Assembly (NCBI GenBank): GCA_036924285.1
Contig: JAYKYS010000065.1
Coordinates: 1 to 64,000 of the forward strand
DNA length: 64,000 nucleotides
Origin: Asterella californica
Taxonomy: Eukaryota > Streptophyta > Marchantiopsida > Marchantiales > Aytoniaceae
Direction: 5' to 3'
Within the stretch, counting starts at the first letter, position 1, and every line of letters begins with the position of its first letter. This document shows positions 34,478 to 47,000 of this stretch, in pieces. The translations under genes were made by a program, and so were the position numbers. The notes under the pieces were generated by a model, which worked only from the letters and a program-made list of their open reading frames with translations, was not told the origin of the DNA and did no database searches.

Positions 34478-37400
34478 TCAAAACATCTCAAGCGCTTGAG
34501 AAACACCGTGTGTTTGCTTTGCATTGTGCCTGCACATGCTGTCTACCAGAACAACCGCAAATGCATCACCCATGACATTCACTGCTGTCCGACATCTGTC
34601 CAGCAACCAGTCAATTGCCAGTATGACTGCCAAATCAGAAGCAAAGCGGTCTAGAGAGACTGCTTGCATCACCATGAGCATCGTCACTAGCCCTGCAGAG
34701 GGGATGGCTGCCGCTCCTATGGCAGCTAGGGTGGCTGTGCATGCAACCACGGTCAGCTCTGCGAGACCCAGCTGTACATTGTGAGCCTGCAGCACAAAGT
34801 AACCAGCCATGCAGTGTTGCGAGTGACAAATGAGGAACAGGAAGCCCAAAACAAAACAGAGTTTTGGACATGTCTTTAGCTTGAGTGGATTTGACAAGCT
34901 GACAGGTATGCGCATCAGTTCCTGGAGCGCGCCACCTAGGAACATCGGTCCTTGCAACTACTATGCAGCTTGAGCAACATCAGTTGACAGGAATCATTGC
35001 AACCAGAAGCTGAGGAGGCTGTGAGAAACAAGTAATCGACCACACTCATGAACTAGAATCAGGGCCAGAAGTATGCGGTGCAGTAGCAAACAATTTGTGT
35101 CTACATTGCATGCAGGCAAGTGAGCAAATCTATCGCGCTTTACTTCGTACAAAACAAAGTCTTTGGACATAGTGCTGCCCTGACCTGTGCTATGAAGATG
35201 ACAGTGGTGGCCTCATACAGGGCAGTGCCATTCATGTTGACAGTCGCGCCCAGCGGCAACACAAACTTGATGATGCTTTCCTGGCACCCCATCTGCTCTG
35301 CACACTGCATGCTCACCTGCACTTGCTGCCCGCCTGTCAGCATACAGGTGTAGCAGGGCCACACGTGGGCCAACCAAGCTTTTGATGCTTAGGTACAATT
35401 CTGCAGGTAAAACTGCTGAATACACCGTCTTTCAGTATCGACTGTATAGAGCAGTCTGTGTGATGCGCAGATATGCCACTGCACACAGGTAATGAATGCA
35501 TGAGAAAGTGCACTGTTCTGTGAAAGCGGAGTTTCTCTGAGCAGCACAAAGCAAAGGACATCAGCATCAGAAATGTTCGTTCATTGCAAAAAACACATTA
35601 CATGCACCATTTCAAAAAAGAACGCATACCGGCAGGGCAGCCGAGCTGGAGCTCGGTGCCAAAACCCTAGCACAATGGCCCTGAGAAAAGGCCTTCAGGG
35701 CAGCCCAAGGGGCTCTTCCTGGTGCAGCCCCAAAGGACTGCTGGCAGCACCAGTCCTCCTTGCAGGGCCAGCCCAAGAAGGACAGTGACAACCCACAACC
35801 CTAGCGCTCCTAGGGTACTGCCCAGATCACATGCTCTGCAAATGCTGGCAGCAATCAGAGATGCTATCCCGAGTGGAGATATCCAAAGGACCGCTGTCAC
35901 CATTTTGCCTATCACAATGTTGAAGACCTGTATTGACATGCAGCAGTTGAAAAAAAATTCAGACAAGCCCAGAAGGCGATTGAAAAAGAAGAAGAATAGC
36001 AAAACCATATAATTTAGCTAATAGATGTCTCAATATTGTACTTCCACAAATGTCAAGATGTATGTGCAGCGTGATGGTCATTGCATTGTCTGTCTATGCT
36101 GTCCAGAGCGATCTGTTACAGCATTGCCTGATCCAAGCTGCTGCTGGTGTCAGGTGTATATTTGCAATATTGATGCTGCACTGCACGCTATTGGTGGAGG
36201 CAACACAAGTGAGACAGACAGATCACACTGACCCTTTGCCTGCCTGACCAGGCTTAAGCCAAAGCAGTGACTCTGACTTGAAGATTCCCAAAACACAACG
36301 TAGCTAAACACAAACCCCATCAACTTTCCATCCCGTCAAGTTCCAAAATAATGATTTGGGTTCAGCCTCTTGCATGAACACATGGCAGCATGGCGTAGCC
36401 TCAGCATGCAGTCCATGAAGCTTACAACACATCTGACGAGTGTTCCAGCAAGACACTGTGTGGCAACATTGCTTACAATGTTGCCTGAGACACTCAGATT
36501 GAGCTGAGCGCTTGAGGGGCTTACATCGACAAGATTGACCATGGGCTCTGCAGCGTCCCCTACCGTGCTCAAGCACAGGCCAAAGAACAGCGAGAAGGTG
36601 ATGACTCCCAGGATGTTCCATATTGACGGCTGCCGCTGCTATGTTGTCTGGGAACATGTTGCGGGCCACATCCAACAGCGCTTCCAAGGGACTACGCTGC
36701 ACTGCTTCTGCAAGGGCAGCTGGTGTCGGTGCAGCAGCCTGCATACATGCACATTCTCATTGACCCATGCAGACATGGGTGTTTGATATGTCTTTTCACT
36801 TGCACATACTGGCACTGCATCTGAAAGGTCAGCTGGTGTCCACTGCACACGCATACAGACAGACACATTTTCATTTACGCATGCAGACATGGACATTTGG
36901 CTGTTTACTTCACATACGCATTTATGTGTCTCAACATGTGTCTGAATGTTCAGGTACTGTTGATGCTGCTGCAGCCTGCAGATACACATGATCTTTGGAC
37001 CTGTGTAGACATGAAATTGTTTGTCCATTTGTTTGCACTCTGGCCCTGCCACCTGTTGTTACTGCTGCTGCCTGTAGACATGCGCATTAGCTTGTAGTCA
37101 GCATTGTTACGTGTATAAGCTTTTGTGCAATGCCCAGGTTAAAAAACATGCGCAAAAAGAACAACAGATACATATAGGTTCACCTCTGCCTCACTCAAGG
37201 CTGCAGCGACAACAATGTTCTGCATGACCTGCTATTTACTACTTGCGTGGTGTATGCAGACTTGCTGTATACAACTGATGGCAGCTGCACAAGTCTGACA
37301 CATAATGACCTGCCAGTCTGCTATCACTTGTGCCAACCAATCAGTTATCCGTATGCGTATTGATAGGTCATTATCATTCTTACAACCAAGCATACTAATA

Positions 37401-39191
37401 AATACAACAGTTGACCGACAAGCCCTTTCAGAATCCACTCACACTTGGCACAAGATACACCTCACTCCATGCTATGTCACTCCATGCTATGGTTCAGCCT
37501 CTGCAGCTGCCTAGATGGGTGGGAAATTTGCCTGCAGCGGGGGAGAAACCTGATTCTTTTGGTACAGTTGGCGCAAACTGTAAGGATAGGCTTTCACAAG
37601 CTTTCCTTGCCAGACAAACATGCAAAGCCACATCTGTATACAGCCAACGCAAAGTCTGTGCAATACTCGCTTGACATCAAAGCTGACGCAAGTGGGCAGC
37701 TCACAAGCAACCCTTCAAAATTACCACAAGGATGCAAAAATATGAGCTCATCTCATAGTCTTCTGCGCCATAGCGGCAACTTGAAAGGCTTGTTTGTGTG
37801 CTGTTCACTATCACCCACCATAGCTGTTGATGCATTTCATGGAAGATGCAAAAGTCACAATGCAAACTCAGGGCCGTAACACACAGCAGCTGGATGATGG
37901 GGTACCATACACGCAATGCAGTGGGCCACACACGCAATGCAGTGGGTCACACCTGTGCGGTTGTACACTTGGCCACATCTCCATCGAGTGGTGAGCCTCT
38001 GCCAGGGTTCAGCACAGTCACCAGCAGCATGCCCATCACCACTGCTGTGACTGTGGTAGCTGCATAGTACACCAGGGTCCATCGGGCTACTTTTGCCATG
38101 CTGCTTGCTGACCCCCCGCAGCGAGCACACTCCTGCAACACTGACGTGTGGTTCCTGACTGCTATTGCTGGTCCTGATGACGACAATGAAATCAGAGCTC
38201 TACAGGCCTTGTTGCAATTTGTACAGCAAGAATGCCACACAGGTATTTCAGACGGATGCAGCAAATGAACACAGGGAAAGTGACAAAGACCTGGTTACAA
38301 CATTAAAGCAACTTCTCTCACTGATGTTAACGACCAGGCAAAGGCCAGAGCACTACAGAGCCTTGAGCAATGCAATGTTGCAGCAAATCAGTGTTGCCTT
38401 GCGCAATGCTGAGTGCTGCTCAACCCACAGGCTTTATGTGGCTGCTGCTCTGAAATAAAGGAATGCGCACGAAATGATGTTTGCCATTGCAAGCTGTTAG
38501 CCACTGCAAGCAAAGGGCCTGCCTGCAATCATGGACCCCAGCAACCAAGGGGCCAGGACAAGCATCTTCAGTAGCCTGAGCATGATCTCCCCAGGAAACC
38601 CTGCAAAGTTGCTTGGACCTCAAAATATGTACTGCGCATGCAAGCGTGCTGTGCCTTTAAGCTGGTGTAGCGTGGTTTTGTAAGGAAGCATGTCCACATG
38701 CACTCAAAAGGAGTAAGCAAAGGATGAGTTGCACAGCTGTACAAGGCAACAAGCCACATGGGACATGACAAAATGGGGGACAGGCTGGCCTTTCATCAGT
38801 GCATGCTAACTGCAAGGCTTACCTATGAGGTCAATGGCTTTGCTTGAAAGTTTGCCTAGCCTGAAGAGGCTTCCAGCCAGAATGCCAAGCAGAACCCCAA
38901 CAACAGTTGCCATCAGCAGAGGCTCGCACGCTATCATGGCCTTAAGCCTCTGCTGCAGGGAGACATGCTTCTGCAACTGTTCCTGAACTTGAGCCTGGCT
39001 TTCGTCATCCTGCAAGCCACTTTGTCAAATTTGAGTCGCTGACAGCTGCCTGCCTCGAACGTAGCCTTCTGTTAGCTTACCGGACACGTTGATGTCGACG
39101 CAAACACCGCAGGCTCTGAAATAACTTCCAGGTTGACGGACTCTGACGAGTCGCTATACTGTATAGCTTGCAGCAGAAGCGTTACGTGCAT
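34478..39191 (-). CDS. SLC1/EAAT-type Na+-coupled dicarboxylate (glutamate/aspartate) transporter, frameshifted as given
   Basis: Exons: 39191-39081, 39009-38823, 38600-38523, 38107-37953, 36738-36525, 35927-35630, 35316-35185 and 34786-34478, about 493 codons. Landmarks: TM1 [19 protein letters not shown], then [35 protein letters not shown] and [18 protein letters not shown]. Next are [30 protein letters not shown] and GLVLPAVLW, then [17 protein letters not shown]. Last come [20 protein letters not shown] and [18 protein letters not shown]. The TM8 pattern D..R T..N...D keeps the Arg equivalent to GltPh R397, which selects acidic substrates. TM7 reads NMNGT instead of NMDGT, altering a Na+ ligand. 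Two exons have lengths one base over a codon multiple, and conserved motifs change frame at about 36618 and 35709. As written it is a broken ORF; assembly error or pseudogene. The third intron seems to use a GC donor. Confidence 0.8.
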
Positions 39192-41023
39192 AAGGCAACA
39201 GACTCTTCATTTCAAGAAAGCTGTCGCCAGGCGACTCATTTGACTCCAAGGTAGTTCTGTCAAGCTGCGACGGTCTTCTGGCGATATTGATCTTGCCGAA
39301 TGAGGCGACATGGCTGTTCACGAAAGTGTGCGTCTCAAGTCGCACAAGCAAACACAAGTTATGGTAGCGGCTGCAAGGCGCTGCAGCTGCTGCAAGCTTC
39401 AGCGGTACAGCTTTTCGCAAAGGTGCACCCCACTGTTTGCAAGATGCGTCCCGCTAACGTGTCCCCCCAGGACCCGGACAATCAAGTCGACACTTTGTGC
39501 AGATTGGCAAGGGTGCCATTGGACCAGATATTGCCTGGAGGGCTGAAGGTTCCTTCGTGCGAGGTGACGAGCAAGACTTTCACAGTTACAGGTTTCCTGG
39601 TGGTTTCGGAGCCCATTACTCGAGTATCAGGAATTGCCTTGAGGTCCTCAACATTCAGATTTGTTGCCAAATGAGACAGCAAATCTGCCAAGAGCATTGT
39701 CAGAAAGAAAAGACTGCAGCCACTGCGATTCATTAGGGTTGTTCTTGAGTTTGCTGTCTGTGAAGCAGCTGCTGTAACCGACGTTTGCACTAATCGCAGC
39801 AGACAATTTGGTGTCAGGTACATAGAAGCTCAGGTTGAGATAGCCTGGAACTCATAGAGAAGGGTGCAAAAAGGCGCATCAGACCCTGATCCTCACAGCT
39901 GCTGCGGGAGACCCCAGGTGGGCAGTTCTGAAGTTAGCTGGGCGCCAGATTTGGCTTCAAGTTGGTTGGACCAAGTGCTGAGCTTTTAAAACATATTGGC
40001 AGCGCACTACCGTAGTACAATGATATTGATTACAGTGTGGCAGGAAACAGGTGTTTTTTATCCTATGTGTGTCCGTTTCGCGTTTTTCTTTGGACCAAAG
40101 CTCTTGTATTTTTGCGTAAACAAAAACATGAATGTACTTCTAGAAAGGGGCAACCCGCAGCAATGTCCAGGTGATGATATGATGGGAAGTGAAGGTGTTT
40201 TTGGCTTAACTACAGCAGGTGCTTCTGGGTCAATGTCACGCAAGCCAGTCAAGATGTCAGATGGGCCAGTGCTGCAACGTGACCTCAGGGGTACGCTGTG
40301 CCAAATAGGGTACCGCAGCAGACATGGGGGAATTTAAACATAATTGACTGGCAACCCCCAAGGGGAAACAACCTGTAACAGTACGGGGTAAACTGTGAGC
40401 TGCAGAGCTTCTTGAGGTAATATTGAACCGCTACATGACACAAGCGCAGCAGGCTAAGCTCTGAGTTATCTCGATGTACCAAAACAAGTCACACCCTTTG
40501 TGTCGTTGGCAAGAGAGTTCCTGTACAGCTGCCTCTTCTTCTTTCTGGAAAAGTGTCGCTGCTAAGACGCATAAGTCATGCCCAGCATTGTAGCGCAAGT
40601 ACTTCGTAAGGCCTCCGCGCGGTGCCCTCGTCCCGGAGGATCGGTGTAGGCTCAGGAGATGTACAGTCGAGCTTCCATTTGAGCTGGTGTACCTCGAATA
40701 TGGCTTCGTTGTGACGACCGATCTCAAGGCGAGCAGCAGCAGGCTGCTGCGAGCCTAGGTATGTGAGCCGTGTTGCGCAGCCACAAGATTTGATTGATTT
40801 TATATGTTCTGACATGATTCACATCAACGTGCTCGTTGACTACGGTGTCGATGGCTGCCCCGGCATCAGTTCGCTGCACTGCTGATAGAGCTTTGCTACT
40901 TTCGGGTTTCATCATGCTGTAGCAGAGTAAACAGAACTCACTGCTGAAGCCGCCTGCTTGTCTGCAGCAGTCACCACTTGCTTGTTGTGACGAGGTTCAC
41001 TTGAAAAGTAACAGTAAGTTCAG
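39192..41023. other. Divergent intergenic interval between SLC1 and PDH-E2
   Basis: This should include both promoters. A plus-strand frame at 39300-39674 (124 codons) has an ATG at 39310 in an overlapping frame, but neither is recognisable. A minus-strand cluster at 40285-40915 contains a Glu/His-rich stretch (EVHQLKWKLDCTSPEPTPIL) that could be an exon of an unidentified gene. I cannot connect it to other exons. Confidence 0.35.
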
Positions 41024-44000
41024 ATGACGTCCTGGAGGAGGGCGGTGCAGCTGGGAGCACGTTTCATCAGAACCTCCAGTAGGACTAACAGAGGCTTCAC
41101 TGCATTAGCTGGTACGGATCAGTCATTCCACAGACACTTTACCATAACTCTTAAGGTATACCAGGCTGTGATTGCATCATGCTCCTATCACTGTGATGGC
41201 TGTGTACAGGAACACAAACATGCAGCAGGTGCTTCCTCTCTGGCATCACCTCGCCACAACAGCCAAACTGGCTCAGAATGCTGATGCCTCTCAGCCCACA
41301 GCTTGTCAGCATACGAGGCTTTGCTGACTTGCCTGCCCATTCCCACTTGACTATGCCATCTTTGTCCACCAACCCATGAACCCAGGTAAAGGACACCAGC
41401 GCCATCAGTAAGTCATGTACTTGACTGCACTTGACGTGATTCTTGGTATGTCAACCTCGTCACCCTCCGTCACAAGCACGCCAAGCCAAGCATGCTCACT
41501 TTGGCAAACCTCGCTGTTTGCTTTTTGCCAAAGCTACAACTATTCGGCATCTGCGCATGCATGTTCGCAAAGACAGAAGTGTTATGGGTCGTTGAGCAAA
41601 TCAAAGCTGAACGCCAACGTGCGTGACATGCTTTACACAACGTGCGTGACATGCTGTACACCTTGGCCCAAGTCCTCCTTGATGCAGGGTAACATAGTAG
41701 AATGGAAGAAGAAGGGGGACGAGCTAGCGTCAGGAGACATTCTTTGTATGGTAGAAACAGATAAGGTACAGCAGCCACGATTCTTGTTGAATGCTGCACA
41801 TGCCAGTTCTGCCCAGTCCATCCCGGCAACACTCAACAGCTGGCATGACTTATGTGAACACAACAGTGCTGCTGCTGTGCACAGAAGCACGCCTGCAACT
41901 TGATCAGGCAATCTTGCCTGATTAAGTGGCCTTCTGATTGGTTAGGGTGTAATACATAGTCATGAAATGGTTGTAGAGCTAAAGCAGACATCATCATGAA
42001 TATTTCGCAGGATCATGCACAATCATGCAATCTCTTCATGCCAAGCAAATTGGTCAAGGTTTCTTTGCCTGTAGGAGAATCAGGTATTGTGTACACACTT
42101 TGCGTGTATCAAATTTGCAGGCAACACTAGAGTGGGAAAACCAAGAGGACGGTTTTCTGGCCAAGATCCTGGTTGGCGATGGCAGCAAAGACATCCCTGT
42201 GGGAACCCCTGTTGCCGTTATCACAGAAGAGAAGGATGATGTAAGCCTTTTATATCAGCTGCGTACTGCGTTGTGACTTCCTACATGCACAAAGAATGGC
42301 TGGAGGCAGGTTCAGCGCACCCCTTACCACACTCAGGCCTGCTGTTCATGACATGTTGTATGCTGCACATGTGTTGGCAAGATACGTCATAACGGGTTAT
42401 TTGTGCCCATTTTGAATCTACAGCTGTTTTTGCAGTGATAATGTAACATAGCTGTCTGTAAGGTTGAGTGAAATTAACCACATCTGCTGGATTTGCAGTC
42501 AGCAGCGGTCAATGTCACCATCTTTGCCACAGGCAGCACATTAGACAGGAACTGTTCAGACTCTTTATACACCTGTTTCTGATTCCCACAAGCCAATCCC
42601 CCCTTTCCTTTGTTTATATAGTGTCTACGTGACTGGCTGCTCAAATGCTTTGCTGGCCAAACAGGTCGCAGCATTTGCTGACTACAAATCTACGTTGGCG
42701 GTGGCGGCGGAGACAGCAGCGGTGTGGCGGCAAAGAGGTGGCATCAGCTGAGTCCAGCCAGGAGCAAAAACCTGCTGAGCCTGCAGACAGCAGCGGTGAT
42801 GGCAGTGGTGGCGGTGGTGGTGGTGGTGGTGGTGGCGGTGATTGGCCACCCCATTCTGTCATGGGCCTCCCTTCCCTGTCCCCAACAATGTCCCAAGGTA
42901 TGCTGGAATTGACCTGCCATGCCAGCTGACAAATCTTGTACTGTCAATGACATGTCTCTTGATGATCATGATGGTGACGATAGTAGGTCCGTGCATCTTT
43001 CTGCCTCATGCAAAGCCCAGATTGGAACACAATGAATTGCTTGTCGCTGTGTTGGAGACAATATCTGCCTTGCTGCAACACTGGGTCATGGTTTTGCCTG
43101 TCATTGCTGTATGCAGTCACATGCTCAATGTCTGCTTTTCCTGCACTGTGGGGACCTTGCAGGCATTGACTATTATTTGACAAATGCATTTTAAGGCATT
43201 GTAATCTGTAATCCTGACTGTAAAAAAGTCCCTAAATTACGTGCTTTGCTACCTCACCTACCTGCACACGTGCTGACCTTCCCACTTCTTCAGCTCTCAA
43301 TCATCATTTATGTGTGTTGTGCCCCGCCAGGCCCCTCTCCTTCTACCCTCCTCTGCCTCTCTACCTTGTCTGCCCCTTCTTATTTACATGGCAGAGATGT
43401 CCACTTTCTGTCTGCACCTCAGGTTGCTGCATGATCCACTGCTGCTTTAGGTATTGTAAGGGTTGATTGTCATGCGTCTGAAGGATCTTGACTTTCTGTG
43501 ACTTGCAGGCAACATTGCGTCGTGGAAGAAGAGGGAGGGTGACAAGGTTGGTGCTGGAGAGGAAATGGCTGAGATTGAGACTGACAAGGTACACTGCTAG
43601 CTGACCACAGAGGTCATCTATGAGTCATGGTGGCACCTGTTGTTTGACGAGAAGTCATGTCTAACCACTCCAGCGGTTGCTTGTGTGCTGTCAGTGGAAT
43701 GTGGTTCGCTCCATGCACCGCTGCACATTGAAAAGCGCAAGCTCAGATTTGTCTACGCCTAGCATATATGGGCTGGCTGAGCTGCAATACCAGACACCTT
43801 CTTCTCTCAGTTTCTTTTGTTTCTTTATTTAGCTTATGTGTCACAAGCTGTAGGTGTCCATCAGGGACTAAAGCCCTATGTCCCTGACGTCTGTGACTCA
43901 ACCGCCCCTTCTGTTCCTTGTCACTGTACGAACAATCACTGCCGCCGTGGATGGTAGACTTTGCCATACGACAGCCTTGCCATATTCCATTTTTGCTGCG

Positions 44001-47000
44001 GCCAAGGAGAATCAAATCCTTGACGCAATTCGTCATGACAGAGCAATGTGTGATAGCATAGCCTTACACCCATGCTTGCTATGGAGCGCTTGTTCATCAC
44101 AGATCAGTGACAACACAAACATTGCAATACAACTGTTGCGTACCTGCCCCCGCCCCCTCCCCCCCCTCTGTCAGCCCCCACCCACCCCCCCACCCCCCCT
44201 GCCTTTCCACCCTCTAGGGTCCCAGCCCCTTCAGACCCCTTTCTCTGGGGCCAATGCAATACGGCTTTGTTGCTGCAGGCTACAATGGCATGGGAGTCCC
44301 AGGATGACGGCTTCATTGCCAAGATCCTGCTGCAAGAAGGCGCCAAGGATATCCCAGTCAACACCCCTGCCATGATCTTTGTGGAGGAAGAGGTAAAGTA
44401 CATTACTGCCGCCTCTAGCATCACTTTCTACCTTTTGCCTGTGGTTCAAACGTCAGCCTGCCTGGTTCTTGGTACTGCATTTGGATCGTGTTTGTACATC
44501 ACGTTGGCGATGTTCGTCAGCTTTGTTGTGCTGTGCTGCTTGTGCAGCAACTCTTTTGGGCAAGCACACTGCCTTTTGGGGTTTTGTAACTTGCTTCTCA
44601 GGTTCACAAAGCAAGCGTTATCAGTGTCAGTATCAGCATGATGGTGGGGAAGGCATGTGTGGCAGGAAGCTCTAGCAGACATGGTCAACCTGAAGCAGCT
44701 TCGCCCTAGTCTGCACCCTGGTCTTGCATTGCCATGCACATTGCAACACAAGAGATGCATTGCACCGCTTGCATCTTGACACAAACGGTGCGACAAAATG
44801 AGCATCAGCTTAGTCACTGTCACTGCAAGCCATTCAGCACACCATCCGACAGACGATGGCTCAATGTTTTCTGGATACAGTTCATTGCGTATGTGCAGGG
44901 GGACGTTGCTGCCTTCAAGGACTACACAGCAGAGGACGCCAAAGGGGGTGGGGGTGGGGCCCCCAAGAAGCAGGTTGCTCCTAAGTCTGAAGGCAAGAAG
45001 GCAGAGGGCAAGCAGGAGACAGCCCCTCAGCAGAAGCCCCAGCAGCAGGAGCAGAAACCTGCACCATCTCAACCCAAGCAGCCCTCTGGTAAGATGCCTT
45101 CTCACACCTCTGCGCATGATTGCCAACCCGCAGAGGGGTTGTTTACATACTGGTGAGGGGGAGGGGGTTGTGCATGCCAAGGGTCTGCCCCACTTGTGGG
45201 CGGGGGTTACATTTGGAGAGTTGCCTACTTGCTTGCTGTTGGGCATGTGAGTCCCAGCCCCTATATGGCATGTGCGTCCCAGCCCCTGTGCAAAGAAGCT
45301 GAGGTGGGAAAGGAAAGAGCCTTGGGAAAAGCAGGGGGGGGGGGGGGGGCGATTGAGGGGTTGGGGGAGGGTGGGTGGGGTTGGGGTTGTATCTGGTGGC
45401 GTGTGCTTGCCCAGGTGATTGCCAGACTGTATGCACAACAAGTCAGGAATGGAAGGCAGGCTTGTTGAGGGCATAAGGCACAATCATTGGGGTCCATCGC
45501 AACTGCATGTTCTTGAAGTGGGCTGCTGCCTGCAGGTGGGCGAGTGGTTGCCAGCCCCTATGCAAAGAAGCTGGCAAGGGAAGCCGGCGTGGACATCAGC
45601 CAAGCCAGCGCCTCAGGATCTGAGGGCCGCATTGTGTAGCGGCCGATGTGCAGAAGCTTATCTCAGAGGGTGGGGGCAAGAGCAAGCCCCAGCAGGCTGC
45701 TGCCCCTGGCCCTGAACAGTCTGGCCAGGTACACCCTTACAAACTGTAACTGTAAGTGTAATATTGACAATGATAGTGGCAGCAACAGTGACAGTGGCAG
45801 CAACAGTGACAGTGGCAGTGAGAGTGATACTCTCAGCTCACACTAGGTGCCATCACACACTTTCTACACCAGAACTTGTTTTGGGTAGGATGCATGACGG
45901 TGGAAGGTTGTCTATTTGCAAGATACCCGCTGCAGATCAAAATTTCAATTTGGCTCTGAATGGGAGAGGCTGTACTGCTGCTGACAGGCTCTGGTACTCC
46001 TGCTGTGTGCAGCACAACATTGTTGAAACTTGACCTTGGGTGACCCTGCAGGAGACTACCTTCAAGGCTCAGTATTTCATGCTCTGCTAATCAAGAGCAT
46101 GTAAGAAATTGACCTGTGTGTTGTGTCGAAGCTGGCTGTAGGTATTTTGCTGGAAGTCAAGCTTAGAACATGGTTTGTTTCATTGCATGATTCTCAGGCA
46201 TACTGCATTAGGGTAGCCTCGGCAAGGGTTTTTTCAGGACACAACTGCTTTGCAGCAACAATACTGCCTGATACCTACCTGAAAACAAGTTCATCATTCT
46301 GTACTGATGCCAGTGCTATCCATCCTCAGACCCTCCACATCCTGCGTGCAAATGTGCAGGTCACAAGCGTGCAGTCAGATGACTACTCAGACATCCCTAA
46401 CAGTCAGATTAGGCGCATTACGGCCAAGCGGTTGCTGAGTCCAAGCAGACTGTGCCACACTACTACCTCACCATTGACTGCCGGGTTGACAAACTGGTGC
46501 AGCTGAGGCAGCAGCTGAACGCTAACCTGGCCAAGGACGGCAAAAAGCTGTCTGTCAATGACTTCATCATCAAGGCTAGTGCAGCAGTAAGTGCGGCTGC
46601 CTTTACAGTGGGTTGGGGGTTCGCACTTGCTTGGGCATGCTGACTGTTGTATCATCATTGCTTATGATGACGCACATAAAAAAGTGCAGGATTGAGGTTT
46701 TGCATGCTGCCTTAAAATCACAATGGGCAGAAAACACTGCATTGTTAAACTACAAGGGTATTGCAAGGATCCGAGATGTGTTTAGGGGATCATTGATTCC
46801 CCTGGCAATCCGGCTGTTGGCAATGTGCTGTACAGCAGTCCTGCATCCTTTGCAGCTTGCCAGCAGCGAGTGTTGTACACCAGAAGTCACATAAATGACA
46901 TGCTCTTCATGGCCGACAATCGTTCTTGGAAGACAGACTGCACTTTCCTTGCCGGCTATATATGTAGACATCACGGGTGTATAGTGGCAAACTTCATGAC

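Noticed and set aside
44446..45483. 345-codon minus-strand ORF, the longest in the window
   Set aside because: It is antisense to PDH-E2 exon 8 and G/C-rich introns. Its composition is Pro/Leu/Cys-rich low complexity with no domain.
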